Positions 35,646-45,626 of a DNA stretch of 64,000 bases are shown in pieces. Positions within the stretch are counted from its first letter, which is position 1; every line of letters starts with the position of its first letter. The stretch lies in NCBI GenBank assembly GCA_003022435.1, contig PXUA01000004.1, forward strand, positions 16,697 to 80,696, read 5' to 3'. The stretch comes from Bacteroidetes bacterium SW_9_63_38 (GTDB lineage: Bacteria > Bacteroidota > Rhodothermia > Rhodothermales > Salinibacteraceae). The translations under genes and the position numbers were made by a program. The notes beneath the pieces are model-generated. The model was not told where the DNA came from and searched no databases. It saw only the letters and a list, made by a program, of their open reading frames with translations.

Positions 35646-36995
35646 TTAGTGAGCCGGCTGCTCGGAAGGGCTGCGCGGGGACGTTTCGGGCACGGGGGGA
35701 ACCCGGAAATACGAGACGCCCGCACAGATCAGCCCAAGAAGGACGAATAGCAGAAATCCACGCGCATACCCGATCCGTCCGTACACGTCGACAAAGCCCC
35801 CGAGGAGCGGGAGCACGACGAGCGTTCCGCCCGCCCCAATGCCCCCGATCCATCCGGAGGCCCCGCCCACGGCGTCCGGTACGTAGAGCGGGACGAGCTC
35901 AAACACCGCCGCGTTGGCCACGCCCATGCCGGTGCCTAAAACCATCATCCCGAAAAACGCCGGAAGGGGCGTGGCGGCAACGCTGAGGATGCCGGCGCCC
36001 GCAGCCATCGTACAGAAACTGGCGGTGGCGACCGCTTCGCCGCCGTACCGGTCGCTGAGGCTGCCCCCGACAATCCGAATCAGGGAGCCGTATATCGTGT
36101 AGATGCTCGCCGCCAGCCCGGCCAGCCACAGCGTGCCCTCCTGCTGAAAGTGGAACGCCTTCCAGTACGTGGGGAACCAGGCCGTAAGGGCCATCAATCC
36201 GCCGCCGCACGACACCGAGTAGAGAAACACCAGTATCCATGTCCGGTGGTTGAGCGCCGAACTTCTCAGCGACTCCCAGGTGTCGCCCGAAGGGAACACC
36301 TCCTGCCCGAGTTCTCTGGAGATTTCGTGGGCTGAATCGGGCGCGACGCCGTCCGCACGGAGCTGGAAGTAGTAGGAGTCGATCCCAAAAACGGCGTAGA
36401 GGACCGTGACCGCGAGCACAAACGAGAGCCATCCGGCGTAGGCCGTCGTCAGCCCCCAGAGGCCGATGCCCACCGGAAGCAAATAGTTGATCACGCCCGG
36501 CCCGATGTTGCCGCCGCCCGCAAAGACGCCGAGCGCATAGCCCTGTTGGTCTTTGGGAAACCAGTAGGAAGTCTGCGGAATGCCCACCGAAAACGTCGCG
36601 CCTCCAGCCCCGCCGATGAGACCGAACCCCAACAGGAACCCGTACAAGTGCGGCCCGAAATGGGCGGGATGGTAGAAAAACAGGACCGTCACGATCCCCG
36701 CCATTCCGACCGCCGTCGAGCCGAGAAGAATAAGAAACGGCATTTTGCCGCCGACCTCGTCGACCCAGGCTCCAAATGGAATCCGCAACAGCGCCTGGCT
36801 GACTTGCGGAGACGACAGCAAAAGGCCCGTCTGCACCCCGGTCAGGCCCAGCGCGCTCTTGAAGGTCGGCCCCGCGGCGCCATACATGACGATACTCGTC
36901 AGGCCGGCGAAGAACGCGAGTGTGGCCATCGTGAGACCGGCATTCGGCGTGCCCGCCAGGTCGCGTTCGGGGTTGAGCGTTGTTCGGTCCGACAT
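35646..36995 (-). CDS. MFS transporter, nitrate/nitrite (NNP) type
   Basis: 449-aa inner-membrane carrier with twelve hydrophobic segments. NNP signatures are visible: FFAGLTSIVMYGAAGPTFKS in helix 1, SPQVSQALLRIPFGAWVDEVGGK after helix 2 (substrate-site Arg in the LLRIPFG motif), and GFGLIGGAGGATFSVGIPQT-SYWFPK, which matches the glycine-rich nitrate signature. The second one is GASGWIGGIGAGGTLVVLPL. The ATG at 36993-36995 starts MSDRTTLNPERDLAGTP. A second NNP-type carrier lies at 39178-40554, with a porin gene between. Uptake of nitrate/nitrite is the likely role; no nitrate reductase is in the window. Confidence 0.85.
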   Translation of the reverse strand: MSDRTTLNPERDLAGTPNAGLTMATLAFFAGLTSIVMYGAAGPTFKSALGLTGVQTGLLLSSPQVSQALLRIPFGAWVDEVGGKMPFLILLGSTAVGMAGIVTVLFFYHPAHFGPHLYGFLLGFGLIGGAGGATFSVGIPQTSYWFPKDQQGYALGVFAGGGNIGPGVINYLLPVGIGLWGLTTAYAGWLSFVLAVTVLYAVFGIDSYYFQLRADGVAPDSAHEISRELGQEVFPSGDTWESLRSSALNHRTWILVFLYSVSCGGGLMALTAWFPTYWKAFHFQQEGTLWLAGLAASIYTIYGSLIRIVGGSLSDRYGGEAVATASFCTMAAGAGILSVAATPLPAFFGMMVLGTGMGVANAAVFELVPLYVPDAVGGASGWIGGIGAGGTLVVLPLLGGFVDVYGRIGYARGFLLFVLLGLICAGVSYFRVPPVPETSPRSPSEQPAH

Positions 36996-37095
36996 ATCAT
37001 CCGGAGGGGGCAGTCGTTCGGAGAGAGCAATGGACCGGTTTACTGATACGTGAATGGGTTTCCACCGATCTCTGCTGATAGCGCAACACGGGCCA

Positions 37096-37487
37096 GGAGA
37101 TCTTTGTGACTTTGCGAGATTAATCGCTGGATACGTTTCCCTGTGGACTTGCCTCTGTGAGACGAAAGAAAAACCGACCGGCTTCGAAGAAACGGCCGCC
37201 CGGATGTCTGTCGGAGCGAAGCGACCAAAATTTCTCATGTCTGATTCCGACAGCTGTCGGGAGAGTCTGAGAAATTTTAGTGGAGCAGAGACAGGCGTCA
37301 GGCCGCCTCTTCACAGGGGCTCCTTGCGGGTCATCCCGCGTGGCCTTGATCTTTTTAGTTCATTTTTAGATCAAGCTAAAAATGAACACCAGGATTTCGA
37401 AAGTAGCGAAGCATCGTGGAATGGGCAGTCGCTTTCGAAAAAACGATGGCGTCCCGTGAATAATCTCGCAATCCTACAAAGATCTCC
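37096..37487. mobile_element. Nested element inside MITE copy B
   Basis: Has its own terminal inverted repeats: GGAGATCTTTGT...TTGCGAGATTA at 37096-37122 and the inverse at 37461-37487. These resemble the IS630 remnant's ends at 59236 and 60719 (GGAGATCTCTGT...TATGAGATT). It contains a long imperfect hairpin (37227-37283, arms AAAATTTCTCA / TGAGAAATTTT) and a perfect 12-bp inverted repeat (GTTCATTTTTAG / CTAAAAATGAAC, about 37358-37387). No protein-like ORF; possibly a non-autonomous IS630 derivative. Confidence 0.6.
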
Positions 37488-37503
37488 AGCAGTTTCGGCT
37501 TCA

Positions 37504-37520
37504 GGGGATCTCAGATCCCC
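37504..37520. repeat. 17-bp variable-arm palindrome
   Basis: GGGGATC-TCA-GATCCCC in MITE copy B. Compared with copy A (GGAAATC ... GATTTCC) two base pairs per arm are changed on both sides. Confidence 0.6.
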
Positions 37521-37596
37521 AAGATCTTGCCGGACGAGTCCGGCTGATCTCCTCACGCGGAGAATGTTGTTTACCTACCCCTGCACGGATCAGTAG

Positions 37597-37642
37597 AAAA
37601 AATCCCGGCCCCGGCGACCACGCGGGTCGCAACGGGGCCGGG
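37597..37642 (-). terminator. Rho-independent terminator after the porin gene
   Basis: Inverted repeat CCCGGCCCCG (37604-37613) / CGGGGCCGGG (37633-37642); on the minus strand the hairpin is followed by ATTTTTTCTACTG. It lies 72 bp downstream of the porin stop and directly abuts MITE copy B. Confidence 0.8.
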
Positions 37643-37714
37643 ATCAGATGGACCGGGGCGGGCCGCAAAAACCCCCGGTCCGTGGTACTGGGGCGTGTGG
37701 CGTCCTCACGACGG

Positions 37715-38986
37715 CTAAAGATTCACGGACGTCATCACATAGCCCCAGTAGTCTGTATCGCCGTTCGGGGCAAACGCGTCCCTCGGGAAGAAGCTCGACG
37801 CCCCCACCGTCACCGATAGGGGGTCGGCAAACTGATAGCTGAGCGTCAGGTCGACCTCCTGCCCATACGCCTCCACAGGCCGACCGGAGGGCGCATCCTC
37901 CTCCACGAAGTGATGCACCTTCGCCGCCACCCCGATCTTCTCCGACAGGTTCGCCGAGCCCTTCACCCGGAGGTCCTGCAGCCCATTCTGGGCATTGTTC
38001 GGGATGCTGAGGAAAAAGTCCATGTAGCCGTAGAACTTGTGGTTGGTCGCAAACAGCGTGTCGAACGTATCGAGGCCGCTGTCGGCATCGCCGGAGAGGC
38101 GGGTGTATCCGGCCCCAACCGTTGGGGATCCGGAGACGCCGAAGGAATAATCAGCGTCTCCGCTGAGCAGATACGCATTAATCGTCGATCCTCCACGATC
38201 GCCGGTCTGGTACGCCCCTTCAAGCTGATAGGACGCCTGCGATACGGAGCCTCTCAGGGTCACGCCCGGCGTGAAGCGCGTCAGCTGCGTTTCGTCGTTG
38301 GTTCCGGCCACATTCCGGGTGTTGTTATCGAGGATGGCGAAAACCTCCAGCGTTTGTGCCTCCGCCACGGCCCAGGTGCTATAGACCCCCAGCAGGTTGT
38401 CGGATCCTTCCCCCGTCGTATTTCCCGAAAACCGGGGCGGGAGCCGGGCCGCGAACACATCCACGGTGGCTTGCTCCGTGTCGTAGGACACCACGCCCCC
38501 GTCGAAGGTGCGCGCCTGATTGCTCCACTCCACACCGCCGATGAGGCGCTGATTGCCGTACACCAGTTTCTGGCGCCCCGCCTTCACGGAAAACGGCGTA
38601 TCGAAGAGGTCGTCGACCTTGAAATACGCCTGATGAAGATCAAAGGTGCCGTTGGGCGGAGAAAGCGTGCTGCCGCCGTCCCCGAAGTTGCGCGTGTCCT
38701 GAATTTGGATGAACGTCGTCACCCGGTCCGCAGGAGCAAAACCGGCGTTCAGTCGGGTGCGAAGCTCGTGGAAGTCGTCAAAATCGGACTCGAAACCGTC
38801 CTTCTTGTCATCCAATTGCGTCCGCTGCCGGATTTGCCCCCCAATGTCGAGGGAGGACGGAAGCTGCTGCGCTGCGACGGCCGGGGCCACCAGAAGCAGC
38901 ACCCAGGTCAGTAGTCCGATCCGCCGGATCGTGGACCCGGACGAGAAAACAGAAAGCGAGAAGCTGTTCAGCATAAACGAAACCAT
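37715..38986 (-). CDS. Alginate-export-like outer-membrane porin
   Basis: A 423-aa outer-membrane barrel. The signal peptide ends in APAVAAQQ. The mature protein opens with LDIGGQIRQRTQLDDKKDGF-ESDF and has repeated amphipathic strands: TRLNAGFAPADRVTTFIQIQ-DTR, FSVKAGRQKLVYGNQRLIGG, ATVDVFAARLPPRF. The GRQKLVYGNQRLIGGVEW stretch is characteristic of the alginate export (AlgE-like) porin domain, which is widespread in Bacteroidota near anion carriers. The C-terminal strand is YWGYVMTSVNL. Start at ATG 38984-38986; the Met four codons later is equally good. It sits between two nitrate-type carriers, so anion passage across the outer membrane is a plausible role. Confidence 0.8.
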   Translation of the reverse strand: MVSFMLNSFSLSVFSSGSTIRRIGLLTWVLLLVAPAVAAQQLPSSLDIGGQIRQRTQLDDKKDGFESDFDDFHELRTRLNAGFAPADRVTTFIQIQDTRNFGDGGSTLSPPNGTFDLHQAYFKVDDLFDTPFSVKAGRQKLVYGNQRLIGGVEWSNQARTFDGGVVSYDTEQATVDVFAARLPPRFSGNTTGEGSDNLLGVYSTWAVAEAQTLEVFAILDNNTRNVAGTNDETQLTRFTPGVTLRGSVSQASYQLEGAYQTGDRGGSTINAYLLSGDADYSFGVSGSPTVGAGYTRLSGDADSGLDTFDTLFATNHKFYGYMDFFLSIPNNAQNGLQDLRVKGSANLSEKIGVAAKVHHFVEEDAPSGRPVEAYGQEVDLTLSYQFADPLSVTVGASSFFPRDAFAPNGDTDYWGYVMTSVNL

Positions 38987-39177
38987 CGTGCGTGAAAAAG
39001 AGGAAGCGCCTTGACAGCAATCGTTTGTTCTCATGCGAAGGCGTCGTCAGAGTCGGAGGAGATGCATCGGAGCGATCCCCTCGACGGGCCGCGCCGGAAC
39101 GAGCCCTCTCGCGAAGGCCCGTCCGGACACGACGGGCGTCGGGAGAATCGTGAGTACCGATACGAAGAGCGAGGGCG

Positions 39178-40554
39178 CTACGCAGCGGCGGCAGCGGCCT
39201 TCCGGTCCGCGTCCTGCTGCTGTGCGGCTTCAAGGGACTCGTTGATCTCTTCCTCGTAGTCGTCGGAGAACGTCACGAACAGCGCGAGGAACGCACCCAC
39301 CGTGATCATGCCGCCCAGGAGGAAGAACGCGAAGTCCCAGTCGAAGGCGCCCTTGAAGAGGAAGCCGGCCGCCACTGCGCCCGCAGTCCCTCCGGCGCCA
39401 ACCATGCCGGCCACCGAGCCCATGGCCTTCCGGTTCACAAACGGCACCACCGAGTACATTGCCCCCTCGGCCGCCATCACCATGATGCTGAACGGAACCA
39501 GCATCGTCGCCGCGAGCATCAGCGTGTCCATCTGTGCGAAGGTCATCATGAAGAGCCCCTCCAGCACCATGGCCCCGCAGAGCCACAGCACACGTCCACG
39601 CAAGCCGTAGTTGACGGCGAACTTGTCGCTAATCCAGCCGCCCATCGGTCGGGCAAAGATGTTCATGAGCCCGAAGCTGCCGGCGAGCGTACCCGCCATG
39701 GCGAGGCTCTGGCTGAAGTAGTCGGTGAAGTAGAGCGCCAGAAAGTTGTTCATCGTCAGCTCAATGCCGAAGGAGCCGCCGTACAGGATCGTGAGGATCC
39801 ACACGCGGTAGTCCTTGGCCGCGGTAATGAAGGAGCCGGTGGCCGAGTCCGTAGAGGTCAGGCCCTCGTAGCCCTCCTCGCGGAGCTCATCGTAGTTTCC
39901 GACCGGTGTGTCCTGCGTCAACGTATAGTAGGCGATCCCCGTCAGGAAGCAGACCAGCCCGGCCACGACCATACACAGGCGCCAGCTCCAGAAGTCGCCG
40001 AGGCCCATCGCCAGAAAGGCGCCGAAGAGGAGCGGCATGATCGCCTGCGTGGCGCCGCCGCCCAGATTGCCCCAGCCGGCGGTAATGGCGTTGGCGGTCC
40101 CCACCGCGTTGGAGGCGAACATCTTCGAGCTGTGGTACTGCGTGATCACGAACGAGGCCCCGATGAACCCGATCAGCAGCCGACAGATCAGAAACGTTTC
40201 GTAGGTCGTCGCGAGCCCAATCCCCATCACGGGAATGGACGCGAGGACAAGGAGTCCCGAATAGGCCTTCCGCGGCCCGATCCAGTCACAGATGCTCCCG
40301 AGGATCGGGCGGGAGAGTGCCGTGGTGGCCACCGCCGCGATGCCGATGTTTCCGATTTGGGCCTCCGTCAGCGCCAGCTCGTCGCGGATCACCGCCATGA
40401 GCGGCGAGACGCCAAACCACGCGAAGAAGCAGAGGAAGAAGGCAAACCACGACATGTGGAAGGCCCGCATCTGAGGGTCAGTGAAATTGAAGAAATCGAT
40501 GCTGGTTGCCTTGCCCAGCGGATTGGTGTCGGTCGTACCGTTCGTGTCCTTCAC
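39178..40554 (-). CDS. narK: NarK-family nitrate/nitrite transporter
   Basis: 458-aa MFS carrier of the NNP family with twelve membrane segments. Substrate-site arginines and glycine-rich signatures are present: FHMSWFAFFLCFFAWFGVSP, LSRPILGSICDWIGPRKAY, AITAGWGNLGGGATQAIMPL (first nitrate signature) and GSVAGMVGAGGTAGAVAAGF (second). It ends with an acidic, Ala-rich cytoplasmic tail. Nitrate uptake or nitrate/nitrite exchange at the inner membrane is expected. It is more typical of the family than the carrier at 35.6 kb. The three genes point the same way (minus), with 191 bp between this gene and the porin. Confidence 0.93.
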   Translation of the reverse strand: MKDTNGTTDTNPLGKATSIDFFNFTDPQMRAFHMSWFAFFLCFFAWFGVSPLMAVIRDELALTEAQIGNIGIAAVATTALSRPILGSICDWIGPRKAYSGLLVLASIPVMGIGLATTYETFLICRLLIGFIGASFVITQYHSSKMFASNAVGTANAITAGWGNLGGGATQAIMPLLFGAFLAMGLGDFWSWRLCMVVAGLVCFLTGIAYYTLTQDTPVGNYDELREEGYEGLTSTDSATGSFITAAKDYRVWILTILYGGSFGIELTMNNFLALYFTDYFSQSLAMAGTLAGSFGLMNIFARPMGGWISDKFAVNYGLRGRVLWLCGAMVLEGLFMMTFAQMDTLMLAATMLVPFSIMVMAAEGAMYSVVPFVNRKAMGSVAGMVGAGGTAGAVAAGFLFKGAFDWDFAFFLLGGMITVGAFLALFVTFSDDYEEEINESLEAAQQQDADRKAAAAAA

Positions 40555-40994
40555 GATCCTAAAGGGGTTTTGGGAAAGAGTCGCTCTGTCTCGTTTTCGA
40601 TTTCCCCGAAACGATTGGCTTTTTTTCGGGCGTTAGCCGAATATGATGAGGTAAAATCGGATATGCAAGAGAGTAACTTGCGTGTAAGTGGTTACAGGAC
40701 GTAAAATTTACGTTGACGAAGCGCTTCCACACGGAAGCTTTGAGGAGTCTACACAAAAGAGGGTGTGATCCTCCCCTTACATTTTTGGTATGCGAAGGCC
40801 TTGACGCGCCACAAATCGGGGACGACTCTGTCCGAGAGGGGCCGGACGCCCTCTGGTACGGCCGTCAAAGATTCGATGGAATGATTGACGAAGACGCTGC
40901 CGCAGCGCGCGCGGACCGAACGCGTTCCGGGCGTCGCCCGTCGAATCAAGCCTGTGGTTTTCTTTTTCTCTCCAGATGCTGCTTGACCCCTTCC
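40555..40994. other. Divergent promoter region between narK and GH15
   Basis: 440 bp between divergent genes. 40640-40720 is AT-richer than its surroundings (ATATGATGAGG, GTAAAATTTACG), and GTAAAATTTAC at about 40702 is a perfect 11-bp dyad that could be an operator. The rest shows an open frame continuous with the GH15 gene but without protein character. Confidence 0.45.
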
Positions 40995-42866
<1,872 letters not shown>

Positions 42867-42978
42867 GGCGGAACGCTTCTTGCGACGAAACGGAATGTCG
42901 TAACGACGGCCCGAAGGGGCCTACACATGGGCTCCATATAGGCTCGTGCGTCCTTCTCGTCCAATCCCGTCTTCGCTC

Positions 42979-43241
42979 ATGCCTGACGTTACGAATGCTC
43001 GCTCTTTTACCTTCGACGATCTTGCCTGCCGCGTCGAGGGCCACGGCGTCGTCGGCACCTTCAGCGTGCGGGACAATCCAGAAGCCGTGCGGTCCTGGGC
43101 GTAGAGACGGTGCCGACGCTCCTCGTCTTTCGGGACGGGGAGGTGGAATCCGTCCTACAGGGCGCCGAGAAGATCCAGACGTTTGTGGAACGCATCGACG
43201 AAGAGGTCTTCTTCGGTCAGCCGTCGTCGTGTGAGCGGTAG
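42979..43241 (+). pseudogene. Thioredoxin-fold protein remnant
   Basis: The first part (MPDVTNARSFTFDDLACRVE ... NPEAVRSWA) ends at a TAG near 43102. In another frame the sequence continues as LGVETVPTLLVFRDGEVESV-LQGAEKIQTFVERIDEE, which is the cis-Pro (VPT) and following strand-helix of thioredoxins. The active-site CxxC helix is missing between the two parts, so besides the frameshift there has been an internal deletion. Stop at 43239-43241. Non-functional by inspection. Confidence 0.6.
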
Positions 43242-43360
43242 CGCGTTGCGGATTGAGTGTTGTGGGTTGCGGGTTGTGCATTGGCGCGCTGAGGGATGTG
43301 CGCTGGCGTTTGAAGGGAGCATCTACGGGCAAGCGCAGCCGTTCCGCTTTACCACTCAAT

Positions 43361-43397
43361 CTTGAACGCCCACCCCTGAACGCCCAACCCTGAACGG
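43361..43397. repeat. Short direct repeats TTGAACGCCCA
   Basis: Three near-identical 13-bp units (TTGAACGCCCACC, CTGAACGCCCAAC, CTGAACGGG) lie just past the TauE stop. Comparable AACGTGAGG units lie between pstC and pstA. Significance unclear. Confidence 0.4.
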
Positions 43398-43398
43398 G

Positions 43399-43999
43399 TT
43401 AGTGCAGCCCCGCTTCCACCAGCAGAAGCCCCGCCGTGAGGGCGAACAGAAGGCCCAACCCAATCTCCATCACGCGGTCCGGCACCCGCTCGGCGAGCTC
43501 CGGACCGAGCTGCGCGCCGATGACCCGGACCGAGCTGCGCGCCGATGACAACGCCCGGCACCGTGGAGAGGAGCAGGTTGCCCATCGTCGTGAGGCCGAT
43601 GAGCCCGCCCTGCGCCACCTGATAAACGTGTCCGAGGGAGGCAACGCACGCTCTGACAGACACGACGAACACGCTCATCGCCACCGACACGGCACTGGGC
43701 ACCCGACAGCGCTGCAGCAAGAAGTAGCCGTTCAGTTCGCCGAGGCCGGACGACACCATGCCGACGAACAGGCCGCCGATTCGGTAGTCGATGAGCTTCC
43801 GCGTGACGTAGGCGTACACCCCGCTTCCAACCCCGAAGACCTCCACGACCAGCCCCGACCCGACCGCCAGTTCAGGCGAGAGCCCGAGCCCCAGAATGAG
43901 CAACGGCGAAAAGAACGTGGCTCCGCCCACGCCGGAGCCCATCGCAATCGTGGCGACGACAATGCCAATGGGGAGCATGTACCAGAATTCGATACTCAT
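43399..43999 (-). pseudogene. TauE/SafE-family anion exporter broken by a 25-bp duplication
   Basis: Membrane protein of the sulfite/organosulfonate exporter family: GVGGATFFSPLLILGLGLSP-ELAVGSGLVVEVFGVG, then LIDYRIGGLFVGM, then the second repeat GLIGLTTMGNLLLSTVPGVV-IGAQLGP. Here a perfect tandem duplication (43501-43550) shifts the frame. Removing one copy gives GAQLGPELAERVPDRVMEIG-LGLLFALTAGLLLVEAGLH and a stop at 43399, the normal end of the family. As it stands the last 45 residues, including the final membrane helices, are replaced by a basic tail. Start ATG 43997-43999. The upstream membrane gene is probably in the same operon. Confidence 0.88.
43501..43550. repeat. 25-bp tandem duplication inside tauE
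   Basis: CGGACCGAGCTGCGCGCCGA plus TGAC(C/A), once at 43501-43525 and again at 43526-43550; 24 of 25 bases are identical. Twenty-five is not a multiple of three, so the duplication itself is the frameshift. Confidence 0.9.
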
Positions 44000-44048
44000 G
44001 CTGCGACTGCGGGGTTGGGGAACGTTGATAGGCGTACGAGCAGAACCG

Positions 44049-44426
44049 TCATTCCGTGTCGGCCGCTGCGGGGACGTCGTCCTCCACCTTCCGCCGCACA
44101 GAGGTGACCGTCGAGTACGCACTGTATCCAATCAGCCCAATGACCAGAGCGTAGACCCAGAGCGGCAGATTCTCCCCCGCGATGAAGAGGTAGATGTAGG
44201 CCGACAGCACGCAGAGGGACGTCGCCACGACGGGCAGGAACGGGGATCGTCCCTGTCGGAGGTTGCGCACCAGCCACGCCACCGACAGCCAAAAAAACGG
44301 AATGGCGCCGACGGAGATGCTGCCGAAAATAAGGGGGTTCACGCCGTACTGCTCTCCGAGACTGAAGAACCAGTCCTGAAAGGCAGTCCAGAGGCCGGCG
44401 AGTACCGTGCTCATTACAAGCTCCAT
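44049..44426 (-). CDS. Small integral membrane protein
   Basis: 125-aa protein with about four hydrophobic segments (VNPLIFGSISVGAIPFFWLS, LPVVATSLCVLSAYIYLFIA, PLWVYALVIGLIGYSAYSTV) and a short acidic tail (VEDDVPAAADTE). Its stop is 49 bp before the TauE-like gene on the same strand, so they were probably one operon. No family recognised; it could be a partner of the exporter. The first Met (44424-44426) or the fifth codon can be the start. Confidence 0.7.
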   Translation of the reverse strand: MELVMSTVLAGLWTAFQDWFFSLGEQYGVNPLIFGSISVGAIPFFWLSVAWLVRNLRQGRSPFLPVVATSLCVLSAYIYLFIAGENLPLWVYALVIGLIGYSAYSTVTSVRRKVEDDVPAAADTE

Positions 44427-44512
44427 CGTAGTTCAGGGATTAGGAAAAGGACCGCCGAACGGGAGTTTCAGTCGCCGGTCGGCAGACAGTGTTACGCCCC
44501 GCGGGTTCCCCC

Positions 44513-44675
44513 TACGGCACTCGCACCTTGCTCCCCGCGGCACACAGGAGGACGAGTTGGGCACAGCGGCGCTGCTTCCACGCATCCACGCTTCCGTTCA
44601 TTCCGGGCAGACGGGCTGCTCAACGCCCCCATCGCCGCCTCCGCCCCCGAAGGGCCAGGGCAATCGCATCTTACG
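44513..44675. mobile_element. 163-bp MITE-like repeat, rearranged copy 3
   Basis: The left end TACGGCACTCGCACCTTG (44513-44530) and the interior (GCGGCACACAGGAGGACGA, then CATCCACGCTTCCGTTCATT-CC, GGCTGCTCAACG) match copy 1 closely. The right end is different: instead of the inverted end there is another left-type end (CAGGGCAATCGCATCTTAC at 44656-44674) in direct orientation. No target duplication found. An older copy damaged by recombination between elements. The rest of 44427-44850 shows no gene. Confidence 0.6.
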
Positions 44676-44850
44676 CCCCCCTCAGCATGTCGATTCTCAA
44701 ACGCACCGTGCGCCCCTCCCACACTCCCGTACCTACGTACTTTTCGGCACAATTGGATGATATGGGCAGCAGAGTTCTCTTCGCCTGCCCGAATTTTTAA
44801 CATGCTATCGCCCTGCCCTGGAGGTCTGCCCCCCTGCAATTGCCCAGACA

Positions 44851-45280
44851 CTACCCATCCAGCTGATAGTCGGCGTCGAACTGGTCCTTGAGAACACCCT
44901 CCAGCTTCTTGCGGGCCCGGTGGAGGCGCACCCGAACGTTGACGCGGGTCAGGCTCAGTTCCTCGGCCGCTTCCTCCGTCGAGAGCTCTTTCAGATTCCG
45001 CAGCTTGATGATTTCTCGGTAGTTGTCGGACAATTTCTCCAGCGCCTCGTGCAGAAGCGCCGTTTCTTCACCGCGCGCGGTCTCTTCCACCGGGTTCCAG
45101 GACGGCGCCGTGCCACTGGGCGCTCCGGGATGCCCGTCGCTCTGGGCGGCGACGCGCGTCAGCGTTTCTTCTTCAAGCGGGCTGCGGCGCTTTTCCTTGC
45201 GGTATCGGGCCAGCGCCACATTCCTGGCGATGCTGTAGAGCCAGGTCGACAGCTTCTGGGCGCGGCCATTCTCGGCATTA
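44851..45280 (-). pseudogene. ECF sigma factor, 5' end replaced by a MITE
   Basis: Region 2.3-2.4 (AQKLSTWLYSIARNVALARY-RKEK) and the complete region 4 (LLHEALEKLSDNYREIIKLR-NLKELSTEEAAEELSLTRVNVRVRLHRARKKL) of an extracytoplasmic-function sigma-70 factor are intact, separated by a Ser/Pro-rich linker. Region 1 and the first half of region 2 are missing. Upstream of codon AENGRAQ the sequence is MITE copy C (45281-45396), which supplies a chance ATG at 45343-45345. Without region 2.1-2.2 it should not bind core polymerase properly. On the other side of the MITE is the tail of an unrelated gene. Confidence 0.85.
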
Positions 45281-45396
45281 CTGATCCGTGCAAGGGTAGG
45301 CAAAAAATTCTCCGTGGGAGGAAGGAGATCCGAGATCTCCAACACCGTGGTTTGCTATCAGCGACGATCGTCTTTAGCAACCCATTCACGTATCAG
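45281..45396. mobile_element. TA-type MITE, copy C (116 bp), at a gene-gene junction
   Basis: CTGATCCGTGCAAGGGTAGG at the left (preceded by TA) and ACCCATTCACGTATCAG-type right end (45396, followed by TG rather than TA). It contains the 17-mer palindrome GGAGATCCGAGATCTCC (45324-45340). It separates a 5'-truncated sigma factor from a 5'-truncated oxidoreductase tail, so flanking DNA has been lost or swapped. Confidence 0.8.
45324..45340. repeat. 17-bp variable-arm palindrome
   Basis: GGAGATC-CGA-GATCTCC in MITE copy C, the exact inverse complement of the 13062-13078 unit, which lies in an unrelated MITE. Confidence 0.6.
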
Positions 45397-45535
45397 TGAG
45401 GGCGGGGAGGTGATGGCGGTGCTCCAGACGGCCATGATGGGCGAGGTGCCGGTCACGCGGCTCAAGGAAGCGCCCTACGCCCACCCCACGCTCGCCGAGT
45501 CGCTGAACAACTTGTTTGCCGGCATCGAGGCATAG
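45397..45535 (+). pseudogene. C-terminal tail of a pyridine nucleotide-disulfide oxidoreductase
   Basis: The 45-residue reading VMAVLQTAMMGEVPVTRLKE-APYAHPTLAESLNNLFAGIEA matches the dimerisation-domain end of mercuric-reductase/dihydrolipoamide-dehydrogenase-like flavoproteins, including the HPTLAESLNNLF signature with the catalytic-position histidine. Everything upstream (FAD and NAD domains) is absent; MITE copy C abuts it. A remnant left by a deletion. Confidence 0.8.
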
Positions 45536-45626
45536 AACAACCCGGAAGTGATCCCCATGAACCAGAGGGGACCGCCTGGATTGGGGATGCAGCCTGCCAT
45601 TTCATTCCATCTCTCTTCTCCTTCCG

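Larger units (their letters stand above)
37043..37593. mobile_element. TA-flanked MITE, copy B (551 bp), with nested insert
   Basis: Inverted relative to copy A: it starts CTGATACGTGAATGGGTT (37043) and ends CCCCTGCACGGATCAG (37593), flanked by TA (37041-37042, 37594-37595). The outer parts match copy A, including CCGGACTCGTCCGG and the palindrome GGGGATCTCAGATCCCC (37504-37520). About 390 bp in the middle are extra and are listed separately. It fills most of the 36996-37714 gap. Confidence 0.8.
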
